DNA of 64,000 nucleotides from Sipunculus nudus (taxonomy: Eukaryota > Annelida > Sipuncula > Golfingiida > Sipunculidae). Each line of letters starts with the position of its first letter. Positions within the stretch are counted from its first letter, which is position 1. Shown piece after piece: positions 11,641 to 44,600 of the stretch. A program made the position numbers and the translations under genes. Location: positions 5,231,579-5,295,578 of the forward strand of contig CM049307.1 in assembly GCA_026874595.1 (NCBI GenBank), given 5' to 3'. The notes under the pieces were generated by a model. The model saw only the letters and a program-made list of their open reading frames with translations, ran no database searches and was not told the DNA's origin.

Positions 11641-12056
11641 TGCCTTTTATTTTACTGTGACTATATCCTACACATCTGTGACTTCATTTCCAAGCAAATT
11701 TGTGACTTTTTCAGTGACTTTATTCACTATACAAATGTGTGATTGTTTTCCTGTGACTTATCCAAATACAATCACATATATATTACACATATACATACAG
11801 GACCTCCATAATGGTCTTCATCGAGTGGACAATTAAGTGTTCCTGTCTCATATAGCATGCGTGCCTTGATTGCTATTGATTTTAATCCATGCAATTACGT
11901 TTATGTCAGTGGTGTACTTAACAACAACTCCGCAATTTCAAAATGCACACAAGCATTCATGTACGCATAATAATATGCACACGCATGTAATTGCCAAATA
12001 AAAACAAGATGCCTTGGCGAATCGCCAGCCCAAAGCACGTAGTGGCCTATACATAT

Positions 12057-12143
<87 letters not shown>

Positions 12144-13992
12144 CGCTTTGTAGGCATGTAATTGCACAACATTGGTTTTATGCAATATACCGAGGCTCCA
12201 TACACACGGCAAGCGACAAGAGACACGTTTAAACTTGTATCGTTGGTGGCCAGTTCACTTAGGTCGTAATGTTTCCGTTCATCTTTTTCGTCCAAAGGAA
12301 ACCTGGCAACATACAATGTGGGTCCTGGAGGATGTGGAAATATTGATAAGTTCTTATCAAGGCTTCTGTTGCAAGTTGATCGTTACAAGTAACAAAATAA
12401 AGACCCTGTCGCAACAAATGCAGTCAATCAATGAACCGGCAGACATATATTCATGTGTATAAACACACACACACATATATATATATATAAAGTACATACA
12501 GCTTTAGTCGGAAATCAAAATAATATATTTCATGACTTCGTGTAAATGCATGCATGAGAAAACTTTCTTCTTAAACATTAATTTGCCCAAATCATTTGGA
12601 TGTTCTCCAACCCTGGCCCTTCAACGTTTTTTTTCACAGAAATAACTTTCAGCCAAAGTTGAAGTAAAAGATGTATAACAAGGCTATTACATAATTTTTA
12701 CTTGCATGAACTTCCAATATATCTGATATTATGGTTACTATTCGTGAAATTTCATATTAGCCCAAAAAAACTAAAGCGGGATAAAAAAACTGGCCGCATT
12801 AAATTGTATACGTACATAATGTATAACCGAATTTTATATTCTGTATTGTGCATGTACGTATATTATATACATCTTATAAGTATATAGGCTACCCATGATC
12901 GTAGAATAGAACGTAGTATATTATATATAGGTGTAGCTTTATTGGTAACCTCTAATACATTATGGAGAATTTTTAAGTGGGAGATATTATTGTACAGAAT
13001 CTATAAAGACATATCTTAATATGTTTTTGAGTCTATTAATTGATTTCGAAATACAGAGATATCTCACTAGCTGTGTATCCATTTGAAGCAAACCAGATTG
13101 GTCTTTGCCGGGAATAACAAGCAAATATAGCATGGCAGTCTGATTTACAATGTTAAATAAACACGTAATGGATCCATTTGTACAGAAATGTTTTATACAT
13201 CAGCCGGGACTGATAAAAAAAATCTTGAGGGCGCACGCATTGCAAATTATACAGACACAGGAACTGACGCATCGCTGTCCATTATCTGTTACAATTACAC
13301 GCGCCTATCTTCTACCACTCGGCAGTTTAACATCAACGAACAACGCCCTTGTCAATCTCCGCTTCAGCAACAAGGGGGAGATAGTTCCATTTAATTAAAC
13401 CCTCTGTTTGTCGCCATGAGATATATTCCAATTTTCCTGCCGGGACACCAAATTGGTTGATAAGGTCACCGCTAAAATACAATAGAAGCCTCACCACAAC
13501 CATGCACGGATAGCTTAGGATAAATGAATTGCTTAATTAGAATATACAGTGCGTAAAATATTAATTTTGTTCTCAGAGAGATTTAAAAAACGTTTACTGC
13601 TGTTGGTTTAAGCCACATCCTGAGGCGTTCACACCACTCTGTGCGGACTGATCTCACTATCAGCGGTGATCAATGAGCTGTCCCAAATATCCAAACCGCT
13701 CCCCGAGCACCGCGGGTTTCTTGGTGTAAACAAATAATAAAATTATCCAAATTAAAAGTTATAATACAAAAACCTTTATTTTATCTTAATCCTCGCTATT
13801 AAAGTAAAAAGCGATTGGACTGCTGTAAAATGAACACCACTAGCCTAAATTTATTATTCACTGCGCCCTGGGGTGAGTTCAACAAACGGAACGGCCAGGT
13901 CCCTCGGAAGAGCTCGACCTGCTCTGGCTTGCCAGCGGTGTGTGTTTGTGTCAGCATTTCTAGCAGCCAGCTGATTGCAGACAACAGGAAAT
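11641..13992. other. Upstream flank and presumed promoter of macroH2A
   Basis: Contains a long (TA)n tract at 12062-12140 and a short (CA)n(TA)n tract at 12463-12489. No gene seen. The last 400 bp are slightly GC-richer. Possible 3' splice sites precede the start codon (for example AG at 13979-13980), so a 5'-UTR exon farther upstream is possible but cannot be located from sequence alone. Confidence 0.4.
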
Positions 13993-33141
<19,149 letters not shown>

Positions 33142-35740
33142 ACATCATAATATAATAATAAATAACTGTTAATAAGGAAGTGGTAGAGACCATTGCATAA
33201 TGGGAAGACCTGTTGACGTTATATGGAGAGACCATTGCAGCATGGGAAGACCTGTTGACCTTATATGGAGAGACCATTGCATTATGGGAAGACCTGTTGA
33301 CCTTATATGGAGGCAGCAGACTGGTTTGGTGTATCGTGTGTAGTGTAGCTGAGGTGTACGTGGTTTGGGTAGAACTTTGGACAAGTGCTTTGGAATGTGA
33401 TGTATAGTGTTGGCGTAAGGTTGATTACAGTCATCAGGGGTGTAACCAAGAAGCTCCCACGAGGCCTGGCTCAACCCCTCACTACTTTTTCTTAATGTAT
33501 TTGCAACTTTCATTTTCTGAATGATTGATTTTGTTAATTTTGAATATATGAACCTCTTTATACATTGATAAAGACACAGTTTTTGTCAATAGAGAATTCT
33601 TCAGTTGCTGGTGCACTTTTTTTCTATTTGTTATCATTTGTCCAGTCAGTGTGCAGAAGTTGCTCACATGCATATGGCAACAGTACAAAACAAACATTAC
33701 ATTTTATGGTACAAAACAAACATTACATTTTATGTGAATGATATGATAAGAGCTGGAATAAAATGAAGATAGAGATATGGTCAATACTTCAGTGGCCTTG
33801 GTCTCTCAGACATCATCAACAAATTTTAATTAACACTTTGAGTTTTTATACCAAAGATAAAAATTAACTTTTTCCAAATAATTAATTTCCTTGAAATTTT
33901 AATGTAATTTACTAACCATTTGGTCATTTATAATTATTATATCAAGTAAAAACTAAATAAGATTTCCGAGATTTAATAGATTCAATTCTAATTTCACACA
34001 ACAGAAAACTGTTTTGGATATATCAAAAGGTAAAAAAGGTTAAGGTGGGGGTTTATAGTTTGATACAGTATCAGTGACAGTGTCAGTCTCATCTGACTTT
34101 ACACATTTCACTTTGGGGCCAGTTCATTTTTGTAGCCTTTCTCAGCTCCCTGGGGTGCATGCATACATCCCAGGCAGCCATAATATGCACTTTTTCCATT
34201 CTACATTTTCCTGCAGCCCAGGCCCTTTCTGTTCAGCCAAGAATCAAGTCACTGATATAAAAAAATCCCATGGTAAACCCTGACATTGTGCTGGTGGCTA
34301 TGGAAGTTCTAAGGAAGTCAGGAACTTTTGTATCTAGAATATTCTCAAAGTCAGCATCAACTTTGGTGTGCCCAGCTCCCACACTGAGGCTGATTCAATG
34401 TTCACAGGATGGATCCCCCCCCCCCCCCCCCCCCACTGAATCTCCATACAGTAAATTTTGTTACTCTGTGTATATAGAGCCTTTGATTTAACTCTTGCCT
34501 GTATTGAGGTATGTTATATGTGAATCCAAAATGGTGGATTGTTCTGTGTCATAGTTTAAAATAAAAGGTTTTATAATGTGTGCAGTTAGCATACATAAAT
34601 ATTAAATCTATAATATATTTACATTATGTTCTCCATGTTTTGTTCCTGGAATGCCTAGATGGATGAACAAATGTGCATTGATCATGGTTTTATGGGAGTT
34701 ATTTATTGACACAACATGATTGTGTAAATAAGAGCTATGATATGTAAGTCATGTTGGCTGTTGATCATCATAAATTACCATGCATTAGGCAGGACTTGTA
34801 AATGTAAACTTGTTTTATCCAATAAACTCAAAGGAGAAATGAAAAATATTGAGTTTTTATGAGAAATATGCTCATTCAGATATTTGCTGTATAGCAACAC
34901 TGGCATGTCCTGTCATTATCTTGAGTCAGTCTTAGAAAAGGATATATATTTGGTTTAACCAAGACTATTTAAATAAGTTAGATCTCAACTGCAGCAGCCA
35001 GAACATATATCATAGGAAGTTCTAAACATTTATTCTGTTAATTATAATTCAGTTTTTAAGTATGAATTTGCTCTCTGTGAAGATTAACTTCCTGCAAAAG
35101 ATTTTATATGGTTACTGTTAAGTTTCATTTTGTTAAGTTTCTTTGACATTGGCTGTATACCTGTGTATAATACACTGGCAGCAATAGAAAGGATCATGAG
35201 AAAAAGTTTACAATCTGTAAACTGAATCTTTAGTGCAAGGATCTGTATTCTGTGCCAGACCTCTTTTTTTGTACAATTTTCATAGAGAAATGTGATGATC
35301 TTGTGTTGACATATGTATAAGAAACATATAATAAATGTTGATTGTTTCTATCCAGTGTCACGTTTGTGTACTTTATAATATGTAGAATTAAAAAAAATTC
35401 TTAATGTCACATTTAGGACATTTTTGTTGTGATGAAAACTTTATATGATGTTAACATGAAATACATTGTTAAAGTCCCCTTGCATTTGATTTAGTCAAAG
35501 CTATTGAACATGAGGACTGCTTAACTGTCTTAATTTTACAATTTATACAAAAGATATAATTAATTGAATCTGTTTTGTATTACCAAATGTACACATGATT
35601 AATTTATTTTACAATATCAGTCAATCATCTTTGTGATAGGTTTCATGTATTCAATTCCAGTGACGTTTATATTTCATACCATTGTGATAACTGTTTGTTA
35701 TACTGTTGTAGCACATTTCTGACACAATTTAATAAAATGA
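33142..35740 (+). other. macroH2A 3' UTR and flank with candidate poly(A) signals
   Basis: Non-coding and AT-rich. AATAAA hexamers occur at 33757, 34821, 35330 and 35731. The one at 35330 is followed by a GT-rich stretch and is a reasonable end; the true end cannot be fixed without transcripts. A 20-base poly-C run lies at 34415-34434. Confidence 0.45.
33186..33311. repeat. 42-bp tandem repeat, three copies in the macroH2A 3' UTR
   Basis: Unit GAGACCATTGCATAATGGGA plus AGACCTGTTGACGTTATATG starts at 33186, 33228 and 33270 with one to three differences per copy, 45 bp after the macroH2A stop codon. Confidence 0.93.
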
Positions 35741-36625
35741 GTGTTTAATTGGTTGTCAGTGTGTTATAGCATAGTTAATGAGAAAAATTCTCCAGCATTT
35801 TCAATCATTTTCACAACTGATTTCTGTGAGTAAAAACCATTAATGAGGTATTAGTTGTGTTAAATCACAAACAGCACTAACTAGAGTGTACACTATGTTC
35901 ATTGGTTTACCTGTGGCACAATATTTGTTCATTGTGTGAATATGTTATATGCTTTTATTATCTTATGCATAATGAAAAAAAATCACAAGAAGGGGGATAA
36001 ATAAATGGTGTCCCAGGTTGTGGGATATGCACACAAATTGCTAATCAACTTTCTGTTTTCCTTGTAACTAAGAAAGCATAAATGAGATGTACATTCTTTA
36101 TCTCTGAAAAAAGCTTTTCCAAATTAACTTGTAAAATGCAAGAAAACTTTTAAAAAATCAGGTAAAATGTGAAGTAAGTTTATTTGTATGAGAGCTTATG
36201 ATCTGAATCTGGCCTATTCTTCAGAGCTACCCATTTAAACACTGTACGAAATGGGCCAGATTTGGTCAAAAGAAAATGAGAATCCAACAGCTACATACAA
36301 TGCAAGTCTCTGAGTTGAGAATTTATGTCTCTCAGTTGAGAATTTTTCAACCAGTAACCTGTAGAGATCACTGTCTCACTGACCTACAGTCTCCAAGGAT
36401 TTGATTTAAGTCTCTGAGATGAGAATTTTACTTCCAGTAAACTTAAAGAGATTACAGTCTCATGGATCTACAGTCTCCCATGATCTGATTGGCTGCATGG
36501 AAGATGCTCAGTAATCAACATGGAAACAGAGGATTTGATAGCTACTAATTATTCAGCTAACCTATAAAGGGGACTGGCTTCAAAGTGTGTGGAATGAATG
36601 TATGAGCATCAATTCTTGTTGAAGT

Positions 36626-36740
36626 TGTTACGAGAACAAATTGCTCAGGGGAAAACATTGGGCCGATCCCAGATTTGAACCCTTTTTGGTGGCGCACAAG
36701 TCTGGCGTACAAACCACATCGCAAGAAAAGCAAGATTCAC
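36626..36740 (-). repeat. tRNA-derived SINE-like unit, copy 1
   Basis: On the - strand a Pol III B-box-like GGTTCAAATCT (36681-36671) follows a tRNA-like stretch (GGTTTGTACGCCAGACTTGTG). The second copy is at 36900-37013. Flanks GTTACGA...ACAAATTGCT and AAAAGCAAG are shared. Confidence 0.5.
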
Positions 36741-36899
36741 TAGCGAGACAGTTTGGTCCTCTTTTATGTCACCCCGTAACACGCCCCTCTTAAGAGCGTT
36801 CTACTATCAGAACAAGACTAATTATCCCAGGAGTCACACTTTGGTGAGCTTATTCCCTGGGCCACAAAGTTTGCCATCACGTTAGACGAGCCCCCATTT

Positions 36900-37013
36900 T
36901 GTTACGAAGACAAATTGCTTGGGGAAAACATTGGGCCGATCCCGGATTTGAACCCATGTTGGTGGCACACAAGTCCGGCGTACCAACCGCTTCGTTAGAA
37001 AAGCAAGCTTCAC
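36900..37013 (-). repeat. tRNA-derived SINE-like unit, copy 2
   Basis: On the - strand, GCGGTTGGTACGCCGGACTT resembles the 5' half of a tRNA with A box, and GGTTCAAATCC (36954-36944) is a good B box. About 85% identical to 36626-36740. There is no intact cloverleaf, so it is not an active tRNA gene. Confidence 0.55.
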
Positions 37014-37017
37014 TGCT

Positions 37018-37250
37018 AGTTTAAATCACATTTGCCTCTATTTGGAGGAAGGGCAAATGCTAATTTAAATCACAGTTGCCACTATTTGAGAAAGGGGAAA
37101 TGCTAATTTAAATCACACTTGCCTCTATTTGGAGGAGGGGAAATGTTAATTTAAATCACACTTGCCTCTATTTGGAGAAAGGGGAAATGCTAATTTAAAT
37201 CACACTAGCCTTTATTTGGAAGAAGGGGAAATGCTGATTTAAATCACACT
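37018..37250. repeat. ~45-bp tandem repeat, five to six units
   Basis: Unit GCTAATTTAAATCACACTTG then CCTCTATTTGGAGGAGGGGAAAT, with drift between copies. Confidence 0.88.
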
Positions 37251-37263
37251 TGACTGTCTTTTT

Positions 37264-40200
37264 AGCTCAGCTGACTATAAGTCATCTGAGCTATAGTTGT
37301 GGTCCTTTGTCCGTTGGCTGTCCATCCGTCCGTCTCCGTCCGTCCTTCCGTTAAACTGGCACGTTTTGAAACTGTAAGACCTAGGAATCCAAATTCGGCA
37401 CAATGTTAGATGTCCCCAAGATCTCCTACCAAGCCAAAAACTGGGTCTTTGCGACTTCGTTCCTTTGAGAAATTAAGGAAAACCTCAATTTTTTATTAAA
37501 CACCTATTTTCACACTTCTGGACTGCCTAATATCAAAACCACTCATCTGTTTTTCCTCATATTTACCATAAATATTTCTCTATATAGATCCTATGAACAT
37601 GCCAGAAATTAGGTCTGTATTATATAATTTAAAAAAGTTGTGGGCTCAAACATAATGCAGTTTGTAAAAAATCAGGAAAGATATTTGATCACTTAACACA
37701 AAACATATTAAAGCTAAGGACTTTTTTTCCAGTGATATAACTTTTAATTAATCATAATTAAATTGTTTACCCAAAATTAGATCAAATTTTTAAAAAATTA
37801 GCAAAAACAAAAAATTTGGTACCTTAAATTTTGCCCAAATTTGACCATGGCACTTTTTAGCGAACCTGTGAGCTTATGCGATGGTGCGTCGTCGTGTGTC
37901 GTGCTGTGTGTCGTGCATCTTCTGTACGTTAACCATAGCTATCTCATAAACGACAGGAGCTAGCATCACAAAATTTTTTTGCAAATAATTAGTCATCCAA
38001 AAAACTATATAGGATTTTGTTTATTTTTTTCTAACTGCATTTTCATAGATTTTATAGGGAAAAAGCTAAAAAAGTTTTAAAAATTTTCTTCTCCGAAACT
38101 GTCCAGCCAAATTGTCCAATATTTCACAGAAATGATCCCTGGAACAATCTTTCTCAAGTTTGTTCCAGTGGTTCCAGTTCGGAGATTTTTGGCCGAGTTA
38201 CAGGAGGTTGAACGTTGTTAACTGTGCAAGAAAGCATATTAAAATTTAAATCTCAGAAACGGCTGGAGCTATCATCACCAAATTTTATGCCAATGTTGGT
38301 CACATAGGTCATATCTAAAATTGAGGTATTGGTGGCGCCACCTGCATCGGCTTTTTTTGTACGGGATCATCAGTGCCTGTATCACACTGAGGGCTACAAA
38401 AAACTTCTTCTCTGAAACCATATGGCAAAATTGTTTAATATCGCACAGAAATAATCCTAGGGTAGTGCTTTCTGAAATTGTTAAAATGGTCTCTTTTCAG
38501 TGACTTTTGGCTAAGTTATAAGAAGCTGAATTTAGTCATGCCATAACAGCCCATTTTAGCTCATTGGCTACAAAGATCTTCTTCTCAAAAACCACTGGGC
38601 CAAATTCTCAAATCTCACACATTAATTATCCTCAGATGATGATAATTCAAGTTTGTTCAAATGGTTTTGGTTCAGTGCTTTTTGGCTGAGTTAAGGGAAG
38701 CTGAACTTAGCCAATTTGCTGTATCTTCCTAAATGAGTTATAAACTTGCGAAACGTTTTTCGACTGATGCTACTGAAGCCAGTTTGTTAAATATTTTACA
38801 AGAACAATCCCTACAATAATTCTTATAATAAATGTCATTAATGGTTCCACATGAATGATTTTTGGCTGAATTATGGAGATTGAATTGAGTCATTTTACCA
38901 TATTCGTTAGCTGTGTTATGCTGTTACATCTAGCCTGGCACCAGTTTATCAGCATCTATTACATCATGCCACTAGACATTTAGATTTCAGGTTATCTTTG
39001 GTTAATATTGACAAGAAAGTATTTTTAAAAGCTTTTAAAAAATTTAGTTTTATGGTTTAAGTTATTCATCATACCAGGCAATGTTACAATCATGGATATT
39101 CTTCTCTCTGTGGCTATATAAAGACAACTGTTCTTGGATTATAAATTATTGGTATCCGTACTCAGCTTAATTCAAGAATTTGCCATCAATGAGATATATC
39201 TGATTTTTAATTTTGCATTCAGTATGCATCCATAACAATTTTACATATATTCCTGATTTCTTTTTTTTTAAAAAGTCAGCTGAAAAGCTATTTGTATTGG
39301 GAAAATAAATTTCAAAGTTAATTCAAGTAAGGACCACTTTTGTGTACAGATGGCAGCACTTGGTTTACCATTGGCAGATTGCCAGAGCCTTGATGTTGGC
39401 CATGAGCTAAGTCAGCTCTAAAAATAGTTTTTGCACAGTGCCAGGATTGGAAGAAGTGCAGCCAGGTATAGGTCAAGAGTTCACTCAGTGCAGTAGCTGC
39501 ATTCTATTTATAGCTTTGGCAGACTGCTCACTGCATCATATTTGGCACCAAAGTTCAGCCTGAATCTATTTATAGCATTGGCAGACTGCCAACTGTGTCA
39601 GATTATGCAACAGGTCAAGAGTTCACTCAGTCTAGCCAGGTGCAGGTCAAGAGTTCACTCAGTCTAGCCAGGTGCAGGTCAAGAGTTCACTCAGTGCAGT
39701 AGCTTGAGGCAGCAATTTGTCACAGGTCACTCGGGGGCAACTGCCTTACTCACCTTGGCCTTGTCAGCCCAGTGCATCAAACTCTGGGGAAGTTTGATGT
39801 ATTGGACTGATATTTTGACCTGTCTATGCATTTTTGATGGTATTCTCATTTACAAGACAGTTTAACAGGTGCCACCTACATTGACCTTTGCAGTGTATGC
39901 GCCTGCTTATTTATAAAGAGGAATTTGATACATCAGCCTAGATTGGGCATGTTTATACATATTGGGTAGCTTTATAATGTACAAGACTGGTGGCGCTACC
40001 TACAATAATTTTTGCACAGGTGTATGTCCCTGCTTATTTCACAGGAGGGGTTTGACATATCAGTCTGACATTGGGCATATTTATATATCTCTTTGTTGTG
40101 TATAAGACTGGTGGTGCCAGCTACAATCATTGTATTCACCAAAACAGAGTCTTGCGGATACTATGTTTTCAGTCGGATGCCGACGCTGGCCACCGCCATA

Positions 40201-43161
40201 ACCACTGGGCAGAATTTTTAAAAATTCGGAATTATGATCGGTCACATGTGAACTGCTGTGCCCTCATTTTTGGTTGACCTCTGACCTTTCCTTGCTGCCC
40301 AGCATCCATTTGTGCGTCTGTTACAACACATTAACCCACATATCTCGGGAACCGTTTGACCGATCAGGCTAAAAATTTTGCACAAATGTAGCCCTTTGAT
40401 AGCTTTATAACATACACTAAAAATGGTGGCGCCACCTGCAACCATTTTTGCACAGCATCCATCTTTTCATCTGCCTTGGAATAATATCACTCATATCTCA
40501 GCAGTGGTTTGACTTTTCCACCTGAAATTTTGCAGGTTTATACATCCTGGACAGTTTTCTGGATTTTATGACAGGTGGCGCCACCTACATTCATGTTTAC
40601 TCTGCAGACATCCAAGCTTATATCTTAGAAACCGTTTGACTGATTTGGCCAAACTTTTGCATGTGTATAGATCTCACATAGCTCTTCATCATAGGCAAAA
40701 CTGGTGGCGCCACCTGCAACCACTTATGCACAGCGTCCATCTGCTCATCTGCCTTGGGATAAAATCACTTATATCTCAGAAGTGGTTTGACTTATTCTCC
40801 TGACATTTTGCAGGTTTATACATCCTGGACAGCTTTCTCGATTTTATGACAGGTGGCGCCACCTACATTCAGGTTTACTCTGTAGACATCCAAGCTCATA
40901 TCTCAGGAACCGTTTGACCGATTGGGCCAAAATTTTGCTGTGTATAGATCTCACATAGCTCTTCACCATAGGCAAAACTGGTGGCGCCACCTGCAACCAC
41001 TTATGCACAGTGTCCATCTGTTCATCTGCTTTGGGATAAAATCACTCATATCTCAGCAGTGGTTTGACTTATCCACCTGAAATTTTGCAGGTTTATACAT
41101 CCTGGAAAATTTTCTTAATTTTATGACAGGTGCCACCACCTACATTCACATTTACGCTGGAGACATCCATGCTAATATGCAACACACCTCACTCTATTCC
41201 CCTTGCCACTTAATCCATGCCTCACTTCACCCGTCCCACACTGATTTCTGCGGATACACAGTCTCTTGTTGACTACCCAAATTCTGGTTTAAAATGTCCT
41301 AGTCTAAAACTTGCAGGTCGGAAACATCCATTTTGCTGAAATCATTATGACTAAGGTTGATATGCAGGACTTAAGAGGATGAATATTAAATTTTAAAAAT
41401 AAACCTCCATTCATACTCAACTTTGCACAGGTTTGCATTAGGCCTGTAGGCCTTGTTTTTTTCTATAACTGCTGTGGATTTAATTTTCTCAGCATGTTTT
41501 TGTTGGCATTTAATCTGTTAAAACCAATAATGTGAAACCAGTTGATTAAAAACTGTAAATTTTATTCAAGTTTTCAAGCACCATGTTACATATTGTTTAC
41601 ATCAAGCTAGTGTTATGCAGTTTGCTAGAGCTCAGCTCCCCAGCTTCAGATCTAAGTTCCTTAAATTTGGCATAAAGTTAGATGTCTCCATAATCCCCTA
41701 CATGCCAAGAATTTGGTCATTAGGACTTAATTCCTTCGAGATATTAATGAAAAACTTCATTTTTCCATTATAAACCCATTGTTACACAAGACTGCCTAAT
41801 ATCAAAATCACTGATCTGACTTTGATCATATATAATATACATATTTTTCTGAACATTCGCTATGCACATGCCAGAAATGATGTCAGTATTGTCAGTAATT
41901 GTTTTAAATTATGGGCCCAAACATAATGCACTTTGTAATAAATATAATTACTCCCTTAACAAGAGGATTGCTGAAGCTAGAGATTTTTTGTCAGGGATGT
42001 AACATTATTTTATCAAGATTCAATTGAATATCGAAAATTAGTTCTGAATTTTTCAAATTTTTTTAAGTTATTAGTATAAATATAAATTAGTACCTTAAAT
42101 TTTGCCAAATTTTGACCATGACGCATTTGTTTCCTGTGAGGACTGTTGATATAATTTTCATATCATGCACACATAAGGATAATAAAAAAGGAATTTGTTA
42201 GTTGATGAGTAACAGGAAATTAACTTGAAGTTACTGATGATGTAAGAATCTTGTATGGATGGATAGAATGTCACCCATTTCAAATAACACCATGCAGTCA
42301 CCTATGGTATTTTTCAGTTCAATTTTAATGATAAAAAAATAATTCATATTATTCATTACTAATCATTAGGGATCATATGAAGGAAATTAATGATAGACAA
42401 GGATGCAGTTGATAAAATAAATCTAGAGTCCTACTGTGTCTAGTGTGTAAATTTTTGTGAAAGTAGTCCAAAGTGAATATATTACATTTATTTTTTTTTA
42501 ATATAAATAAAAGCCATAAAAATAAGGTGCTTATGATCATTATCTAAATTTGTGAATTTTGTATATACTGGATTCTCAACATCATTGTTTGGCTAAAACT
42601 GAATAAATACCAGACATGGTGCGAATACTATGCAAATGTATTTGAATAGGAATATGAATCATTATAAAATTTCTTGCATAAGAATGGGAATTCAGGTAAA
42701 AATGAAAGTATTTGATTACCAATGCAAATACTTTCAAAATGTATTCATGAATGCATTCATGAATATACTCTATAATATTATTTTAATAATCATTTCAGTT
42801 ATATTTTATTTTAAAAAATCATATGATTCTCTTATTATTTTTAATAAAAATTATATTTGGCACAATATTTGTTATTAAATTTTATAAATAGTTAAACTCT
42901 TATATTATATGTGCTGCTTATAAGTTATATGGCCAAGTCAAAATCTGTGTGACAATAGCACTCCATTTGTTAATAAAATAATTGAAATCAATCCTCTTCC
43001 CTTTCTCAAAAGATACTATCAAAATCATACATAAGCTGAACACCAACAACTCCTAATACAGCTTATATTTATTACCACACAAAACCAGCACGTGCCTCAT
43101 TTCCAAATCATATTTTTTTATCATATATAACAGCTGAGTGCCGTGACCCATGGGTCCCTTG
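37264..43161 (+). mobile_element. Large composite AGCTCA-family region
   Basis: Starts AGCTCAGCTGACTATAAGTC and ends CAGCTGAGTGCCGTGACCCA-TGGGTCCC near 43161. Its 5.9 kb is probably several overlapping copies. The segment 37860-39000 repeats text of 29220-30360. 39578-39712 is a 32-bp tandem repeat (GCAGGTCAAGAGTTCACTCA). 40425-41140 is a tandem array of GGTGGCGCCACC boxes spaced 149 and 128 bp alternately. 41640-42130 resembles 22860-23320. No coding potential was seen. Confidence 0.65.
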
Positions 43162-43639
43162 TTTTCAGGGAAGTTGAAGTCCCAAGATAGCTAGGTTTCC
43201 TTTAAGGGAGATGAAGTCTAAATTTTGTCAATCAAACCTGTTTTGGGATGGAAAGTGAAGTGCTGTATACTTTGATGATCAATAGAAACAGGTCCCTGTG
43301 TTTGACTGCTTGGTACCATGCAGTACAGACCCATATTGTTTTGTTGAATACATGCTATATAAATCAATAAGCAACTGCATGTACATTGTTTCAGGCCCTA
43401 GCTATTTTGTACCTGTAACAAGACATTGTTGATACACATACACTTTTACTTGCTCTTCTGCAAATGTTACAAAGAGAAGTAGTTCTGATCAATAGGATCA
43501 GTTTATGATGAAGCTTTATGAACTGACAAAAACAAATGGAAAAAATGAGACTTTCAACTTTTAATCTGAAGAGCACAAATCATGTTAATTCTGTGTGATG
43601 CCTTCACCTTTAAGAAGCTTAGGTGTGTTATATTGCCCT

Positions 43640-44600
43640 AGAACCATCTGTGGTGCTGTGTGAGGTCAAAACTGCTATCCCAGTGTGGTGCAGTGTGATG
43701 TCCCCTCAAGTAAAAAGCTGTGGTGGAGTGTGATGTCCCCTCGTAACCAGCAGTGGTACACTGTGACATCACCTGGTGTATCAAGCTGTGGTGCAGTGTG
43801 ATATCCCCTCATGTAACCAACTGTGGTGCACTGGGAATTTTCCTTGTGAGACCAGCTGTGGTGCAGTGTGATGTCCCTTCAGGTAACCAACTGTGGTGCA
43901 CTGGGAATTTTCCTTGTGAGACCAGCTGTGGTGCAGTGTGATGTCCCTTCAGGTAATCAGCAGTGGTGCACTGGGAATTTTCCTTGTGAGACCAGCTGTG
44001 GTGCAGTGTGATGTCCCCTCATGTAACCAACTGTGGTGCACTGGGAATTTTCCTTGTGAGACCAGCTGTGGTGCAGTGTGATGTCCCTTCATGTAATCAG
44101 CAGTGGTGAACTAGCTGTGGTGCAGTGTGATGTCCCCTCATGTGACCAGCAGTGGTACACTGTGACATCATCTTGTGTATCCAGCTGTGGTGCAGTGTGA
44201 TGTCCCTTCATGTAATCAGCTGTGTGAATTTTCCTTGTGAGACCAGCTGTGGTGCAGTGTGATGTCCCTTCATGTAATCAGCTGTGGGGCATTGGTAATT
44301 TTTCCTTGTGAGACCAGCTGTGGTGCAGTGTGATGTCCCTTCATGTAATCAGCTGTGAGGCATTGGGAATTTTCCTTGTGAGACCAGCTGTGGTGCAGTG
44401 TGATGTCCCCTCATGTAATCAGCTGTGGGGCATTGGGAATTATCCTTGTGAGACCAGCTGTGGTGCAGTGTGATGTCCCCTCATGTAACCAGCTGTTGTG
44501 CACTGGGACAGCATCTTGTGAAACCAGCTGTTGTGCACTGGCCCTGGGACATCACCTGTAATCAGCAGTGGTGCAGTGTGATGTCACCTCATGTGGCTTA
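43640..44600. repeat. ~70-bp minisatellite, CCAGCTGTGGTGCAGTGTGA
   Basis: Units of about 34-70 bp alternate CAGCTGTGGTGCAGTGTGAT-GTCCC and GGGAATTTTCCTTGTGAGAC. About 15 units, heterogeneous at both ends. Non-coding. Confidence 0.9.

Noticed and set aside
11901-12316. Open frames with poly Ile-Tyr
   Set aside because: Translation of the (TA)n tract.
35330-35335. Definite poly(A) site for macroH2A
   Set aside because: Several AATAAA hexamers compete; sequence alone cannot choose.
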